Assembly: GCA_004802705.1 (NCBI GenBank)
Contig: SGPL01000048.1
Location: 1 to 64,000, forward strand
Length of the DNA stretch: 64,000 nt
Direction of reading: 5' to 3'
Origin: Bondarzewia mesenterica
Lineage: Eukaryota; Basidiomycota; Agaricomycetes; Russulales; Bondarzewiaceae
Part shown: in pieces, positions 12,272 to 23,353 of the stretch
How positions within the stretch are numbered: position 1 is the first letter of the stretch
How the letters are laid out: each line of letters begins with the position of its first letter
Notes under the pieces: generated by a model
Database searches by the model: none
Told to the model about the DNA's origin: nothing
What the model saw: only the letters and a program-made list of their open reading frames with translations
Position numbers and translations under genes: made by a program

Positions 12272-12360
12272 TTTTGCCATTTGCCAGGCTTGAACCCAAA
12301 GCCCTTTGCATTGCACTTTTCCGGCAAACCTTACTTACTCTTTTAACCACTATACCATTT
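12272..12360 (-). mobile_element. tRNA-like (SINE-like) sequence with A and B boxes
   Basis: On the minus strand TGGTATAGTGGTTA (12357 downward) fits an RNA polymerase III A box and D-arm, and GGGTTCAAGCC (12297-12287) fits a B box and T-arm. The boxes are about 60 nt apart, some 16 nt more than in a tRNA such as tRNA-Asp, and no paired acceptor stem is visible. A tRNA-derived SINE head is therefore more likely than a working tRNA. The 3' side is A-rich, as expected for such an element. Confidence 0.4.
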
Positions 12361-13015
12361 TATCTTATAATTTATACCTCAATACCTTCCTTTATAGAGC
12401 TCAAACTGACTTGTACATTTTTTTACATCTGCTTGCTATCAATGGCTACTGTCATTTCTCATACATTAACCCTATGCATATTATACATCATCAGAAAGCT
12501 ATTAATAAGAAGAGTTCAGATTTGATATTTTTAATTAAAATACTGCTTTGACTTAACCAATAAATGCAAAAACTTCATCAAATGCTGTGTGTAGTAAAAA
12601 CTGCTTTTACAACAGTTGATCAGCTGTAAATTTTTTTGTATATTGCTCAATATTATTCTACATTAGCTTTATTTATTAAGATTTTGCTTACAAGTAGCTT
12701 CAATTAATTATGTGTAATCAATATCAATTATGCAACATGCTTAGAGTGAGGTTGTGCATATCATCATTTTAAACTGATGTTAATATTTATATTGCTTATA
12801 AATGATATTTATATAAGGTTCATATTAAAAAATCACATTTTAAATTAAAAGAATGTTCCTTCATTCACTGTTTATATGGTAAAAAAAAATTAGCTTTCAA
12901 TTACATACTAATTAGATCAAATTATAATGTGAAAATTTGAGTAACTAAAAATTACAATAATTACAACAATTATATACAATTACATGTTATTTGCATGTTA
13001 GAGTTTTCCTGATAT

Positions 13016-13380
13016 ATGAGCTCAACTATGACCCCGCGTGTGGGCTTAAGTTTGACATGTGCATCAAATGTCATGATTATGCATCCAGCCCACAGGCCAT
13101 ACATTTGTGCACTGTGGAGGAGTATCTCAATTTGCTCAAACACATGTAAGTCGAGCGCTGTCAGCATGCGAGAGCTGCCAAGTGGGCGAATGGATCGAAG
13201 GAGCTGTTGAAGCAGCAAGAGGAGGGAGAGGAAGAGACATTTGAGCCCCGGCCACCCCCAAGCATGAGTGCTATGGTGCACTTGCCATTCCCCAGTTCAC
13301 CGGCGAGTGAGAACATGGTGATGGGCACGCTGTTTGCATTTGTGATGTTTGTGGAGCGCCAGTCCCAAGGCTATTGATGG
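13016..13380 (+). pseudogene. Unrecognised broken coding remnant at the compositional border
   Basis: A plus-strand reading beginning YELNYDPACG and including CIKCHD, then an acidic stretch rich in Glu and Pro, is broken by a stop after about 40 codons. It then continues for about 70 codons to a PFPSSPASENMV block. The CxxC and charged low-complexity segment are reminiscent of gag-like zinc-binding fragments in basidiomycete transposons. I cannot assign it. Confidence 0.25.
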
Positions 13381-13667
13381 CATTGATTGGGTCATAGTTG
13401 AGACCGACGGGAACATTTAGGTCTTGGATGACGAGACCGCGGAGAAGTCCAGTTACTCATGAGAGGGGGGTTTGAATAAATATGAATAAATCGGCTATAT
13501 TTCTCCATCCATGTCTTGATAACTATCCTATCCTAAGTCATGTGTTGTACCCAGTCGGAGCTGTAATCTGTGTTGATTGCTCTCTGCCGCCTCTTGCCGC
13601 ACCTTCTAAAAAAGGAAGTAAGTGGACTGGCAAGACCCCCCGAATTTGGAGTCAGACTAGATGCCGG

Positions 13668-13784
13668 CGTCGAATGTGAGACCACCAGAAGAGCGAGCTT
13701 GTGGTCGTGGTCCCGGTCAGAGCCAACAAGAGTGGTTTGCCAGTGGACGGAGGCTAGCGTGGGGTTGTCGACAGTGGACGTCAT
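13668..13784 (-). pseudogene. Truncated 5' copy of the 408-aa gene at 30767
   Basis: Starting at 13784 it encodes MTSTVDNPTLASVHWQ..., matching the first 28 codons of the intact gene with two substitutions in the opening block. A 2-bp insertion after HDH shifts the frame, and homology ends near codon 39, at the edge of the duplicated segment. The rest of the gene was never copied here or has been replaced. It is non-functional as seen. Confidence 0.8.
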
Positions 13785-14440
13785 CGATGTTGAGAGGTTA
13801 TGTAGGTTGTTTTGAGGGGATAGTTATGGGTACTGGAAAATAGCAAGAAAAGACAATCGACAACACGCACTTTGCTGGTGCACATTGCGGACGGTAGTTG
13901 GTGCTGGAGTGGTGTTTTTTGTTATTGTTTCTGGAAGGACCAACGCACCAGTGAGTATGTGTTCGAGAGTCTACGACTGACTCAAAGTTGGCAGCCGCGA
14001 CGGCTTACAGCGGATCATCTCACGCACTTTTGCTTCTCTTCATCATCGTGGTTGGCGGCTGCAGGGGGCTCACTGGAATATCTCTTGAGGTCAGTGTGCC
14101 CATCACAGCGTTGGCATTCTCGAATGAAAATATTGATCATATTTCTGGTTAGTATTCTAGCCGCGAGCGCAACCCATTCTCCTCGACGCGCAGATGTGCG
14201 TATGTCAGTGGGCCATGAATCCTCTTACCTGTCTTCATAAATCACGATCACATCGTCGTTCAGGACGACAAAACTACCGGGGAGACAAGTCTGTAATTTG
14301 GCTGTTCCCTCGTGATGCCATCCAACTGTCAGTTCTCCTCCGCGACCAGTGTCAGGAGCTGTCGCGCCAACTTTCTACCATTGGTCCAAGGCACATTCGA
14401 TGCTAGAGAAAAAAAAAAAACAAAACTGATGGAGTTCTCA

Positions 14441-14448
14441 GTTTGAGG
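14441..14448 (+). repeat. Target-site duplication, left (gtttgagg)
   Basis: This is an exact 8-bp direct repeat of 15034-15041, immediately outside the terminal inverted repeats of the element at 14449-15033. Confidence 0.9.
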
Positions 14449-15033
14449 AGGCCCCCTGCATATCTCTATAAACGTTGCATCCTAATGCGGACGGATATGA
14501 CCTCCAAATTTGGTCTACGTTGTATCATAATGCGGATGGAAGGGCCAAAATGTTCAGAATTGTCCGATCTGAGGCCTTACGAAGAGGGGTCCATCGGTGG
14601 CAATGTTGTATCCAGTGCATACGGAGTTGGGGTCCATCAGGGTCCATTACATCTACCACTCCACGCAAGTTTGTCAAACAAGGGTTTGTTCTCCTTGCGA
14701 CAGGTATTACTATCATACAAATTTATTTGTTCGATTGAATGAACACCTCCCTCAGCCATCCAGCTCTCCATGCAACAATTTCGGAGCAGAATATTCTTCA
14801 ACGATGTGCTAGATGGATGGGAACTCGAATGCGGTGCTCGTTTTCTGAGCTCCGATCCAGCCATGTGGATGAAACTACTTTTTGACACCGTTGTATCACT
14901 AATGCTGACGGACGACACAAAATTTACCTAGTCTCATCCTAATGCGGACAGAAGGCACCAAAAAAAGCACGGACGGATCGGCCAAAATATGGCAATTTTG
15001 GATGCAACATCTGACAGCATATGCAGGGGGCCT
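14449..15033. mobile_element. 585-bp non-autonomous hAT-like transposon (MITE)
   Basis: The ends are a perfect 15-bp inverted repeat, AGGCCCCCTGCATAT / ATATGCAGGGGGCCT, and the similarity resumes at GTTGCATCC about 10 bp further in. It is flanked by the exact 8-bp duplication GTTTGAGG, the length typical of hAT insertions. Copy R of the surrounding segment lacks it: near 30098-30120 (minus strand) the sequence runs from gttctcag straight into a single target and ctgtcgaa. Inside, the motif taatgcggacgg and close variants occur near both ends (about 14480, 14525, 14897, 14937), like hAT subterminal repeats. No transposase frame is present, so it must have been moved in trans. Confidence 0.9.
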
Positions 15034-15041
15034 GTTTGAGG
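15034..15041 (+). repeat. Target-site duplication, right (gtttgagg)
   Basis: Exact partner of 14441-14448. After it the sequence resumes the alignment with copy R (ttgtcgaaccttccc against ctgtcgaatcttccc). Confidence 0.9.
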
Positions 15042-15282
15042 TTGTCGAACCTTCCCAGCGACCTGATCAGTGACTGTCCATGTTGATGCCGTCAGATGCT
15101 GCCAGGAACTTACTGAACTGAAAGTAAGTACTTCAACGGCATAGAGCCATTCCATCCTTAGAAGGCTTTCTTGGTCTGCCGGGTTCAAATGTGAGTACAG
15201 TATCCATTCTGTGGTAGCTGATGCCCTGAGGGCGCTCCGAGGGCGGGTGCCCCGCAACTCAGTAAGTACTCAGTGTCACTTA

Positions 15283-15980
15283 ATGCGGCCCCGTCATGGG
15301 CGGACACGAGGTGTGGAGTCGTTAACAGGGGTTGGCATGTACATACATGAACCTTCCGCATCGACGACCATCCTCGTCCCACATCCATTCACCAATCGCC
15401 TGTCATGCCCTGGCCATCGAAACTCCTTTCACAGTTTCGAGCAATCCCCCCCAATCCCCGTGATTATCAATTTTACGGGTCTTACAACAGACTCCTTTAC
15501 ACTGTCTTTCCGCCTGACGCCGACTTCACCGTTGTACCCCAGTACCTGTCACTTTGATTTCGGGAATTTGACGACGGGGCCGTCGCCTACGAAGTTTTGT
15601 TTGAGGACAAGCCTGTCTTCATATTGCAGTTGAAGGAGCCAGTGGCCATGGAACTCCTGTCTGCGCGTCAGGAGGCAGATGCACAGATCCGGTCACGGAT
15701 GGTGGATGTGGGCGTGGCATGCCCTCTCCCGAAATTGCATGCGGTCAGCGCTATGGGGACGAGGTTGTCCTTCTACCAAGTTAAAACCCCTGTGAAAATA
15801 GAGAATGGTGCAATGATCCTTCCCCTTCCCATCCTTGGCAAACCTCTGTTTTTGACCAATATGGTGCCGGCCGAACGTTGGGATTGTGATATTTTGGAGG
15901 AGGAGGGCGAAGCGAGGTTTCGAGCCGTCGTCAATGAGATACAGCAGGGATGTGCGCAGCTGAGCTCGTCGGGAGAGTGA
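15283..15980 (+). pseudogene. Broken copy (L) of the 253-aa ORF family
   Basis: From ATG 15283 the reading is MRPRHGRTRGVESLTGVGMY, as in copy R. The frame is lost around 15370-15420, an in-frame TGA lies near 15555, and from about 15597 a clean frame runs to the stop at 15980. That frame holds the family blocks KPVFILQLK, ADAQIRSRM, LHAVSAMGTRL, ERWDCDILEEEGEARFRAVV and QQGCAQL. The C-terminal half is therefore well preserved while the N-terminal half is not. A GT-AG pair just after the stop (gtaagt near 16002, ttattag near 16079) may mark a 3' UTR intron. This is a pseudogene unless unrecognised introns remove the lesions. Confidence 0.75.
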
Positions 15981-16562
15981 AGCTCTACGGCGAACATGCC
16001 AAATGTAAGTCCTGATCCTGAATATTGAATCTGTATGATCTCCTTCACGACTGTGTTGCTTAATGCCTTCTTTATTAGATGGAAATTTGATGGGAAAAGT
16101 GTTTAAATGTATTTGTAGTCTCAGTAACCGTTCCTATTAATAAAATTCTGTTGCGACGGGCCTCAATGGCCCCCCACGCGCCGTTCAAACATTTAAATGT
16201 TCACGACATGACATGTGAATTGTGCGTGCATGCAGCGAGCCGCTGATCCAACAATTTAAACAGTACGTACGTGAGATGAGCCATGTCGACGCCGGCTTGA
16301 TCATGTCGAAGAGGAAGGCCTTCAGAGGCTTTCCATCCAATTTCCATCCAATAAATCGCAGGGAAAAAAAAGAGCTGGCTCAGTCAGTTCATGCGCGACT
16401 TGCACGATTCCGGGAGTGCTCCGCATCTTTTCATTTTTATCGCATCGTCCGTCGTACGGGACTTGGAAGCTTTCGAAGTTCTCCGTGTTCTTCGCTTCAT
16501 TACAGCGCCTTCCACGTTAAGCTCCCATGCTCAAGAACCCCACAGTGGCAAGTGCAGATCCG

Positions 16563-17284
16563 AGCGCGAAGGCCAGCTGCAGTCCGCATGGTTCTCCCGC
16601 CCCACAGAACGATGGGATGCGGGTTACGCCACACCGACGCTGCTTTGGACATATGTACAGTACATATTTGCTCACGAAACAGCACGCTTGCAATTCAAAA
16701 AATCGTCATTCATCTTTTTTTAACAACCTACGTAGTGTCCCCCAGTGGACTCTACTGCGTACTACAAGTACACGGAAGCATGGCACGACGAACCAGCGCA
16801 AGGGCAAGACACGGACCTCCCTCTGACAACGTCGATCGCGCCCTCCTTCGATCCAAGCAATTAAAACAAGAGCAAGAAGGTAAAAAAAAGAAACAATAAA
16901 GCAAACCAAAGAAGGAAATAAAAAAAGAATGGTCTGGTATCGTGAATTTTGTGCACAAGGGTATGGATATATATTTATGTATATAAGCTTGAAGACGGAA
17001 GGACACGCTCAAGTCTGTGTCTTGTTCAAGACGCGCCGTCTGGGAGGGGGAGAATCAATATGCGGAACGACGATGTCAAATGTACACCCCGGTGCGATGA
17101 TGGGAGAGAGTCAGAGCTTGATCGGGGGAGATGGGGCTCGGGTGAAGGGCTTTTATTTGCAGGAGGGAGAAACGAGCGACGAGTGTGCGGAGTAGTATTG
17201 TATGTACGACGGCCCGCGCGGGCGTATGTGGGATGGCGGGCACGGGGAGGGCGACGTCGGATTCTTGGGCGGGGGGGACTTTAC
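16563..17284. other. No gene seen between copy L and the membrane protein gene
   Basis: It contains only short overlapping frames on both strands and A-rich runs (16,880-16,930). Transcription of the membrane protein gene ends at its left margin, so part of this is presumably its 3' untranslated region. Confidence 0.5.
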
Positions 17285-18984
17285 TTAATATGGCGGGTGT
17301 TTGAATTCGTCGCGGATGCCTTGCGCTTCGATATCCGAATCAGCATCCTTGACCGCCTGTCCCGGGCCTTCAAAGACGTCTTTGTTGTCGCTAACGGCAA
17401 AGGTCTCCATCTTCAATCACGAACGCCGACGTGTCAGTGGTAGTTGTAAAACGAGTGAGTGAGAAGAGAAGAGGCGGACCTGGACGTGGACACCTTGTGC
17501 TTGCGACTTATTCACCGTGATGCCGCCAGGTCGCTGTCCAGAACGAAACTCGAGGTTGGATCCCTGTGAAGGACTGGTCCAGCATGGGAGCGTGAGCGTG
17601 AGCGTCAAATGCGATAAGAGACGAAATGGAAGCGGGACGCACGTGAACATTTCGGCGCCCTTGCTGTTGTAGTTCGTCAACCGGCGCACCACGCGGCAGG
17701 CGACGATCTGCCACGACAACAGATGAGAAAACGATAGTAGAGAAGTCCACCTTGGACAGAGCGTACCGTGGAGACGACGGCCGACGGTACGTCAGCGATG
17801 ACGGACATCACCGCGTTGAGGTTGAGGCCCATGAACACCACCGCGATGGTGTTCGCCAAGAACCTGTGCGAACCCCCCAAAAAGCTAGATCAGCCTCGAG
17901 TAGACCCTGAGGTCGAGAAGGGGAGAAAACACCGAGACTGACGCGATCACGAAGTAGACCAAGCCGTCCGTGAAAATCATAGACACGAGCTGGCTGCGCG
18001 TGCCCTTCTTGTACGCGAGCTTGTACGCGGTCAGGATAGTGACGATAAAGTCAAAGGACATGGTGTAGATGAAGGTGGCCAGGATGATGGTGTTGCTCGT
18101 GTCGGTGATCAAGCAACCCGTGCCTTCGACCCAGGTCGCCTTGACGAGGACGACGCCGCGCAGGAGGAGTCCCCAGTGCCCGAGGATGATGGCGCCCAGT
18201 GGGAGGACGATGTACAGTTTCTGCGACCAGATCGCCATGCTACAGAAGACAGGATCGGGTCAGGTCACGGTGTCGGAAGGAAGCGCGGTGTACGCACGTG
18301 CGAAGGGACAAGTTGACGCTGGCCATCGCGATGGAAAAGTTGCCCGCGACCTGGTTGAATGTGTATAGCGACTGACAATTGACTTCCCTGTGAACAGACG
18401 AGACGTATGAATACAGGTTCTGGATGAGCGGATCGGCGCGAGACGCACGTTGTAACATTCTGAGAAACGGTACTGAGCCATGGTGAGTAAGTTTTGTCTC
18501 GTGAAGCGAATGGACATGACTCACATCCCGACGAGGGCAGCTAGCAAGCTGTACCGCCCTACGAAGTAGAATATCTAGGTTGGGGGCAAAGAGTCGGAGG
18601 TCAGTCCCGATCGAATCGCGAGGGCGTCCACTCCACTCCACTCACCAGAGGCCAACGGAGTCTCCGCTTGCCGGAGAGGAACGCCCAGTCAAAGTCGAGG
18701 GACGTGAACCATTCCCAACTACAAAAGAGGACAAACCGAAACAAAATGAACACCGGAGTGCGCGCGGACGGGCAATTTCAATCGATGTCATGATGACTCA
18801 CACATAAAGCCCCAGCAAGGCGTGCACGAACTTTACAAATGCGTCTAAGAGGAATCAAGTCGCCGTCGCGAGACGCCAGATCAGTGACGTCGGTCGGAGG
18901 AGATGAAACAAGTCATCATGTCTGAGGGAGAATTTACTTACCGGCGTCATGCAAGAGCTCCTGTGGGGACTGCCAATCGACCAT
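17285..18984 (-). CDS. Multi-pass membrane protein of an Agaricomycete-specific family
   Basis: Eleven exons (18984-18942, 18844-18802, 18718-18646, 18574-18525, 18472-18449, 18387-18298, 18239-17943, 17863-17767, 17707-17643, 17573-17480, 17410-17285) sum to 1,002 nt and encode 333 aa. The protein starts MVDWQSPQELL. Family blocks are VWEWFTSLDFDW, EVNCQSLYTFNQVAGN, LGHWGLLLRGV, FLANTIAVVFMGLNLN and IVACRVVRRLTNY, separated by about seven hydrophobic segments; the C-terminal tail is soluble and acidic. I know the family only as uncharacterised basidiomycete membrane proteins, so no function is claimed. The seven-segment layout resembles receptors but that is not evidence of signalling. The start codon is the first ATG consistent with the conserved N-terminus. 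Confidence 0.9.
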
Positions 18985-20940
18985 GGTGAATCAACTGAGA
19001 TGACGCTGGGGGATCTAAGGGAGGATGTGTAAGATTAAGAGTTGCTCTTCCGGGAACCGGGAAGCAGACGTACTCACGGAGTTGAGGAGGAGTGAGTAAG
19101 GACCTGGCGGTAAGGAGGGAGGAGTGGGGACGGGGACGGGACGGTGTATAAGTAGGGACGATTGAATGGCCGAAAAAAAAGCCCGAAAAAAATAGGGTAT
19201 GGGTCGCGCATTACGGGATTTGAGCGCGGACGGTCGAAGGTTGTCGTGCCCCGTCAGGCAAGCCACAAGCGAGACACGCGGGTCCTCAAGGCCTCATGTG
19301 GCAGGGTCGAATTATAGAACTTCCGAACCACAGAGCTTCTAAGAATTAAGTCAGCGCTCCTGGAACCGACGCGACTCGCGCCCTGAAATCATAGCTCGAG
19401 CACTGTACTTTCTTTCATGTCCTTGACTTGCCTTTGGCTGCAGCGACCCCCAACCAAGATGACCACGCCTGACTACGCCCCCCCAGCGCAGGCGGGACTC
19501 AGCCAGAGTCACCTACGATGTCGATGGACCCTGCGGTCTAATTACGGTGGGCGGCAAAAACGAGCCTGTCGTCAAGCCAAAGACAGCGAACGTTCTGATT
19601 CCGCCTGGGGGGTCTCGTTATCCGTCCGTCACGCAAAATGCTAAAACCGGTTCACCAACATCTTCTTGAATTCCATCTCGGCGTTTGGACCTTCGTGGGA
19701 GCTTTGTCGTAATCCCCCAAGATTCTTTCCAGCAGCAGCGCCGCCGCTGTCGACTTCTTCTGCGCATGCCATTCTGCGTCGAGCACAAGCATCGACATTT
19801 TTTGTTCGTCCGTTCGGCTTATTACCAAAAAAAAGTAGGCGATAGTAGGTACCGCTGGCATGGATTCTGGGGTGGTCTCGTGCGCGGGATCACAATGTGC
19901 GCGATATCAAAAAGTGCCGAGGGTGGGATCAGCTTTTTCATTTAGAACCAGCTCAAATTAGGTGAAGCAATTTCGCAAAATACTCAATTGTGCCTGCCCA
20001 GTCAAAGCAGACCACATTCAACGCCCGCTTTTCGAGCTCCGCGGTCGGCAACAAGCGACGCCGACAACATGTCCCTGTGGCATAGTAAAATCCCGCAGGC
20101 TCTTCAAGCGCTGAAACAAATGTATGTATTTGTATAGGCTGAAGCGCTCAGCGTTTCGACCCCATGTCGGCCGTATATAAGTACTAGTGAGGCACCCCCA
20201 AGGCTCATGATTTTCTGTTTGCAAGTCCGACTTGCAGGTCCATGTCGAACGCCGCCGCCGCTCGACCGACGTCGCACCATACTAACTCGTTTGGACTAGA
20301 TGCAGCTCGCGAGGAATCGCGCCCGCGGATCGTAACTTTGATTCCGATCCATGACTTTACGTAGAGGAGTAACTTTACTTGAGAGCCAGAGGAAGTTTTG
20401 CTAGCATACTGCAATACCGGCTACCCTGGCAGCACCTTTCAGAAAGTGACACAGGCGTGCCGATCCAATGAATCTAGTACATACGTACTCTGTCATGTCA
20501 GACTGAGAAATTCAAGGATTTGCGTTCAGCAACAATCATTTCGTTCATATTGCGGAGCCTCGCCAGGATGTATACGTGCATATGGACTTTTACAGGCATT
20601 AATATTTTCCTTTTCTTGACGCCGGCCGCGCGGGCGTAACCGAGGCGTAACAGAAGCCTCTCACGCGAGCGCTATCACTCGCTCCCTTCCTGCCTTTTTT
20701 TTTCCGTGATATCACACCTGGCGAGAAGCCCAGCTTGCTTACAGGAAGAAGCTGGCCCGAACGACAGCCTACCGACCGAGCCTAGCAGCGTGCGACATGT
20801 TGCCTTTACCCATCCTTAAAATACTTCGATCCCACGAAGGCCCTGTCGCAGTATTGTACTTACTTTCACAGCCGCCTCCCGCCTCCGCCACATCCCCAAG
20901 CCTTCTTCAGTTTCTAACTTCATCGATCCCGACGCTCATT
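18985..20940. other. Intergenic, no gene seen
   Basis: About 2 kb separates the divergently transcribed membrane protein gene and P450. Frames up to 86 codons occur (for example 19685-19945) but have no family resemblance, no consistent splice sites and overlapping frames on the other strand. The first few hundred bases from 18985 must hold the membrane protein promoter. Confidence 0.55.
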
Positions 20941-20952
20941 TTATATATATTT
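20941..20952 (+). promoter_or_regulatory. TATA box and pyrimidine-rich leader of the P450 gene
   Basis: TTATATATATTT lies 109 bp before the start codon at 21061 and is followed by C/T-rich runs (20953-21000), the usual context of fungal transcription starts. Inferred from sequence only. Confidence 0.55.
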
Positions 20953-21060
20953 TCACTCCCCCCCTTCCCCGTCCCCGTCCCCTTTCTTCTTCGCGAGACT
21001 TCTTAAATAAATCTGTCCTATCCGTTTGACTCTTTTTCGCCCGATCTCGGACGATCAACC

Positions 21061-23353
21061 ATGTTGTCGTTCGCCCCGTCGTTCGCCGTCCTCTTGTCCA
21101 CCGTCGCGCTTGCTGTGCTCGCCCGATACGTGCTCCGCAAGAAATCGGACGTCAGCGCGCTTCCCAGCCCCGTACGTATTCTCGCTCCTCTCGGCAATCA
21201 CTCGAAGAGACCGCTGACGCGCCTACGTCCCACCACCGCACTCGTTTTCTTCTTTTCTTTTCCTTTCAGGCTAGCAAAGCGAGTTGGATATGGGGCCACG
21301 AGCTCGAGGTATTCGAACACCAGGCGTGTGAGATGTACAACAGGTGGACGTCTGAGGTGGGCCCGCTGTTCAAGATCAAGGCCGCCTTCTTCCACGGCGA
21401 CGTGGTGAGTGTTTCACTTCATTGAATCAGCGTGCCACGACTGAATGACTGTTTGCAAGGTTGTCGCGGTCGACAATGCCGCCGCGGGTCACATTTTTTC
21501 GCAGTCGGAGAGATACGGTGCGTTCGCGGTACTCATGCGCCTCGAATCAGCATGCTGACGGGGTCCCTATCGACCAGTGAAAGCTCCGATGTTCAGACCG
21601 ATTGTGGTGAAGCTTCTTGGAAAAGGACTGGTCTGGGCAGAAGGCGAAGAACACAGGCATCAGCGTCGCCTTTTGGCTCCCGCGTTCTCGTGAGTGCACG
21701 TTGTCTCCGGCTTTGCAGCGCCGGGGCTGGTTTAGAAGCGAAGAACTTCGAAATTCTGAACTGTGATTTTCTTTTCATTTTTCCAGGCCCGAAAGCGTCA
21801 GAGGGATGGCCGACGATGTGTGGGAGTGTGCGGAGAAGGTACGTCGTTATCTGACGGGCGCTCACAGGCTTCTTTCGCGCTTGCAATAACCAATTTGTGG
21901 GTGCAGTTCGAGAGCAAGCTCACGAACCAGATTCTTTCCCATGGCGGAAGTATGACGATCAACATCGTCCCACACACGTCCGCGTGCACGTAAGTCCCTT
22001 TCGGTCTGCCGTTTTTTTTTTCCTCTATTGACCGATGCTTATCCGCGCATAGCCTGGACATCCTCGGCCGCACCGCATTCGGACATGATTTCAACATGGG
22101 CGACAGCACCGAGGCGCGCGAGATCTCGGCGTCGTGGCACAAGGATGTGACGATGGGACTGACGTTCAGCGGGTTCCTCGCGCCGATCCTGCTGTACACG
22201 TTCCCATGGATCGCGAAATTGCCCATCCCGGCGATGCGGGAGGACGGCGTGACGAAGGTCATCGCGAAGAAGCTGGCGTCGCGGATCCTGGAAAAGGGGT
22301 TGCTGACGGACAAGGGCAAGGATATCCTGTCGCTGCTGATGAAGGACAGCCGTGACATGAAGGGAGAGAACGGTCTGACGAACGCTCAGATCCTGGACAA
22401 CGTGAGTGATCCTCGCTCGACGGGGAACTGGGACGCCGCTAATTGCCAGTTGCGTTAGATTGCCACTTTCATGTGAGTCTCACGCCCGTCATGCAGATCC
22501 ACTTGTGGCTGACATTGTGACACGCAGCATGGTCGGACACGAGACGACGGCGGGCTCGTTGAACTTTACCCTTCTCGACCTCGCGCGGAATCCGGAGGCG
22601 CAAGACAGGCTTCGGCAAGAGATCCAGACGTTTGGACAGGAGCTGGACTACGACAGCGTCCAGAAGCTGGAATACCTCGATGCCGTGGTCAGAGAAGGGT
22701 GTGTCCGTGTCTCGACCTGTCGCGGCACTTGAACGGCGCTGACCGTGTTCTCGACAGGCTTCGTCTCCATCCTGCCGCTCCCAGGACCGAGCGGGTTGCG
22801 CTCCAAGACGATGTCATCCCCCTCAGCAAACCGATCCGCACCTCGGATGGAAAGACGCTCACCTCCCTTCACGTCAAGGCTGGCCAGGCGAGTGACAGTT
22901 CATTTATCTGCGGGAGGTGTTCTGATAAGCCGGCATATTTGCAGGTCTTCCATATCCCCTTTGCGACGATCAACGTGAATCCCGACGTGTGGGGTCCCGA
23001 TGGTCGCGAATTCAAGCCAGAGCGCTGGTTGACACCCGGTGCTTTGCCCCCATCGAGCGACCTTCCTCGCGGTTGGAGCAACATCGTCACGTTCTGTGAC
23101 GGTCCACGCAGCTGCATCGGCTATCGTCTCGGCAAGTCCCCGTCTGTGCGAGCCTAATACACAGTCGTCTGACCGGTATCTTTTATTAGCTATCGTCGAA
23201 TTCAAAGTCATCCTCGCCACCCTCATTCGCTCCATCCAGTTCAGAGACACCACCGCATCCATTCGCCAGGTCATCTCCCCCACCCTCCAACCCGTCGTGG
23301 ACGGCAAGGGCGGTCTCCTCCCCCTCCACATCTCCCTCGCACAACAGGCGTGA
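21061..23353 (+). CDS. Cytochrome P450 monooxygenase
   Basis: Twelve exons (21061-21171, 21270-21404, 21460-21517, 21578-21689, 21787-21838, 21907-21989, 22053-22401, 22459-22472, 22528-22698, 22758-22887, 22945-23131, 23190-23353) sum to 1,566 nt and encode 521 aa. An N-terminal hydrophobic segment (about residues 5-23) anchors it in the ER, followed by the proline hinge LPSP. All P450 signatures are present: I-helix MVGHETT, K-helix EGLRLHP (ExxR), FKPERW, and the haem loop FCDGPRSCIG with the axial Cys. One exon is only 14 nt, and two introns (22888-22944, 23132-23189) use GC-AG ends. Substrate and CYP family cannot be told from motifs. No biosynthetic cluster partner is adjacent, so secondary metabolism is not indicated. 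Confidence 0.95.

Larger units (their letters stand above)
1..12960. other. AT-rich, CpG-poor repeat block without intact genes
   Basis: The sequence is strongly AT-biased, most of all in 1-4.2 kb, with very few CG dinucleotides. Open frames are short and show no recognisable intact protein. Recognisable contents are decayed transposon and repeat remnants, listed separately. Base composition changes near 13.0 kb to the CpG-rich, higher-GC sequence of the rest of the window. I infer a silenced, mutation-decayed transposon island next to euchromatin. Copia-like pol and copies of a repeat found at 15 and 29 kb make it nuclear rather than mitochondrial. Confidence 0.75.
13668..16562 (+). repeat. 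Segmental duplication, copy L (inverted relative to copy R)
   Basis: Reverse-complementing this segment aligns it with 28632-30882. The order is: 5' fragment of the 408-aa gene, shared intergenic region, ORF of the 253-aa family, 3' flank. The copies diverge at about 13668 (after a cattcgacg block, in codon ~39 of the 408-aa gene) and at about 16562 (after the cttgccactgtgg block). Most of the size difference from copy R is the 585-bp transposon inserted at 14449. Identity is high but there are many substitutions and indels, so the duplication is not recent. Confidence 0.85.

Noticed and set aside
16222..16899. 225-codon plus-strand frame beside copy L
   Set aside because: Its first half lies in the repeat 3' flank, where the homologous strand in copy R is interrupted, and its end is an A-rich low-complexity run. 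There is no family match.
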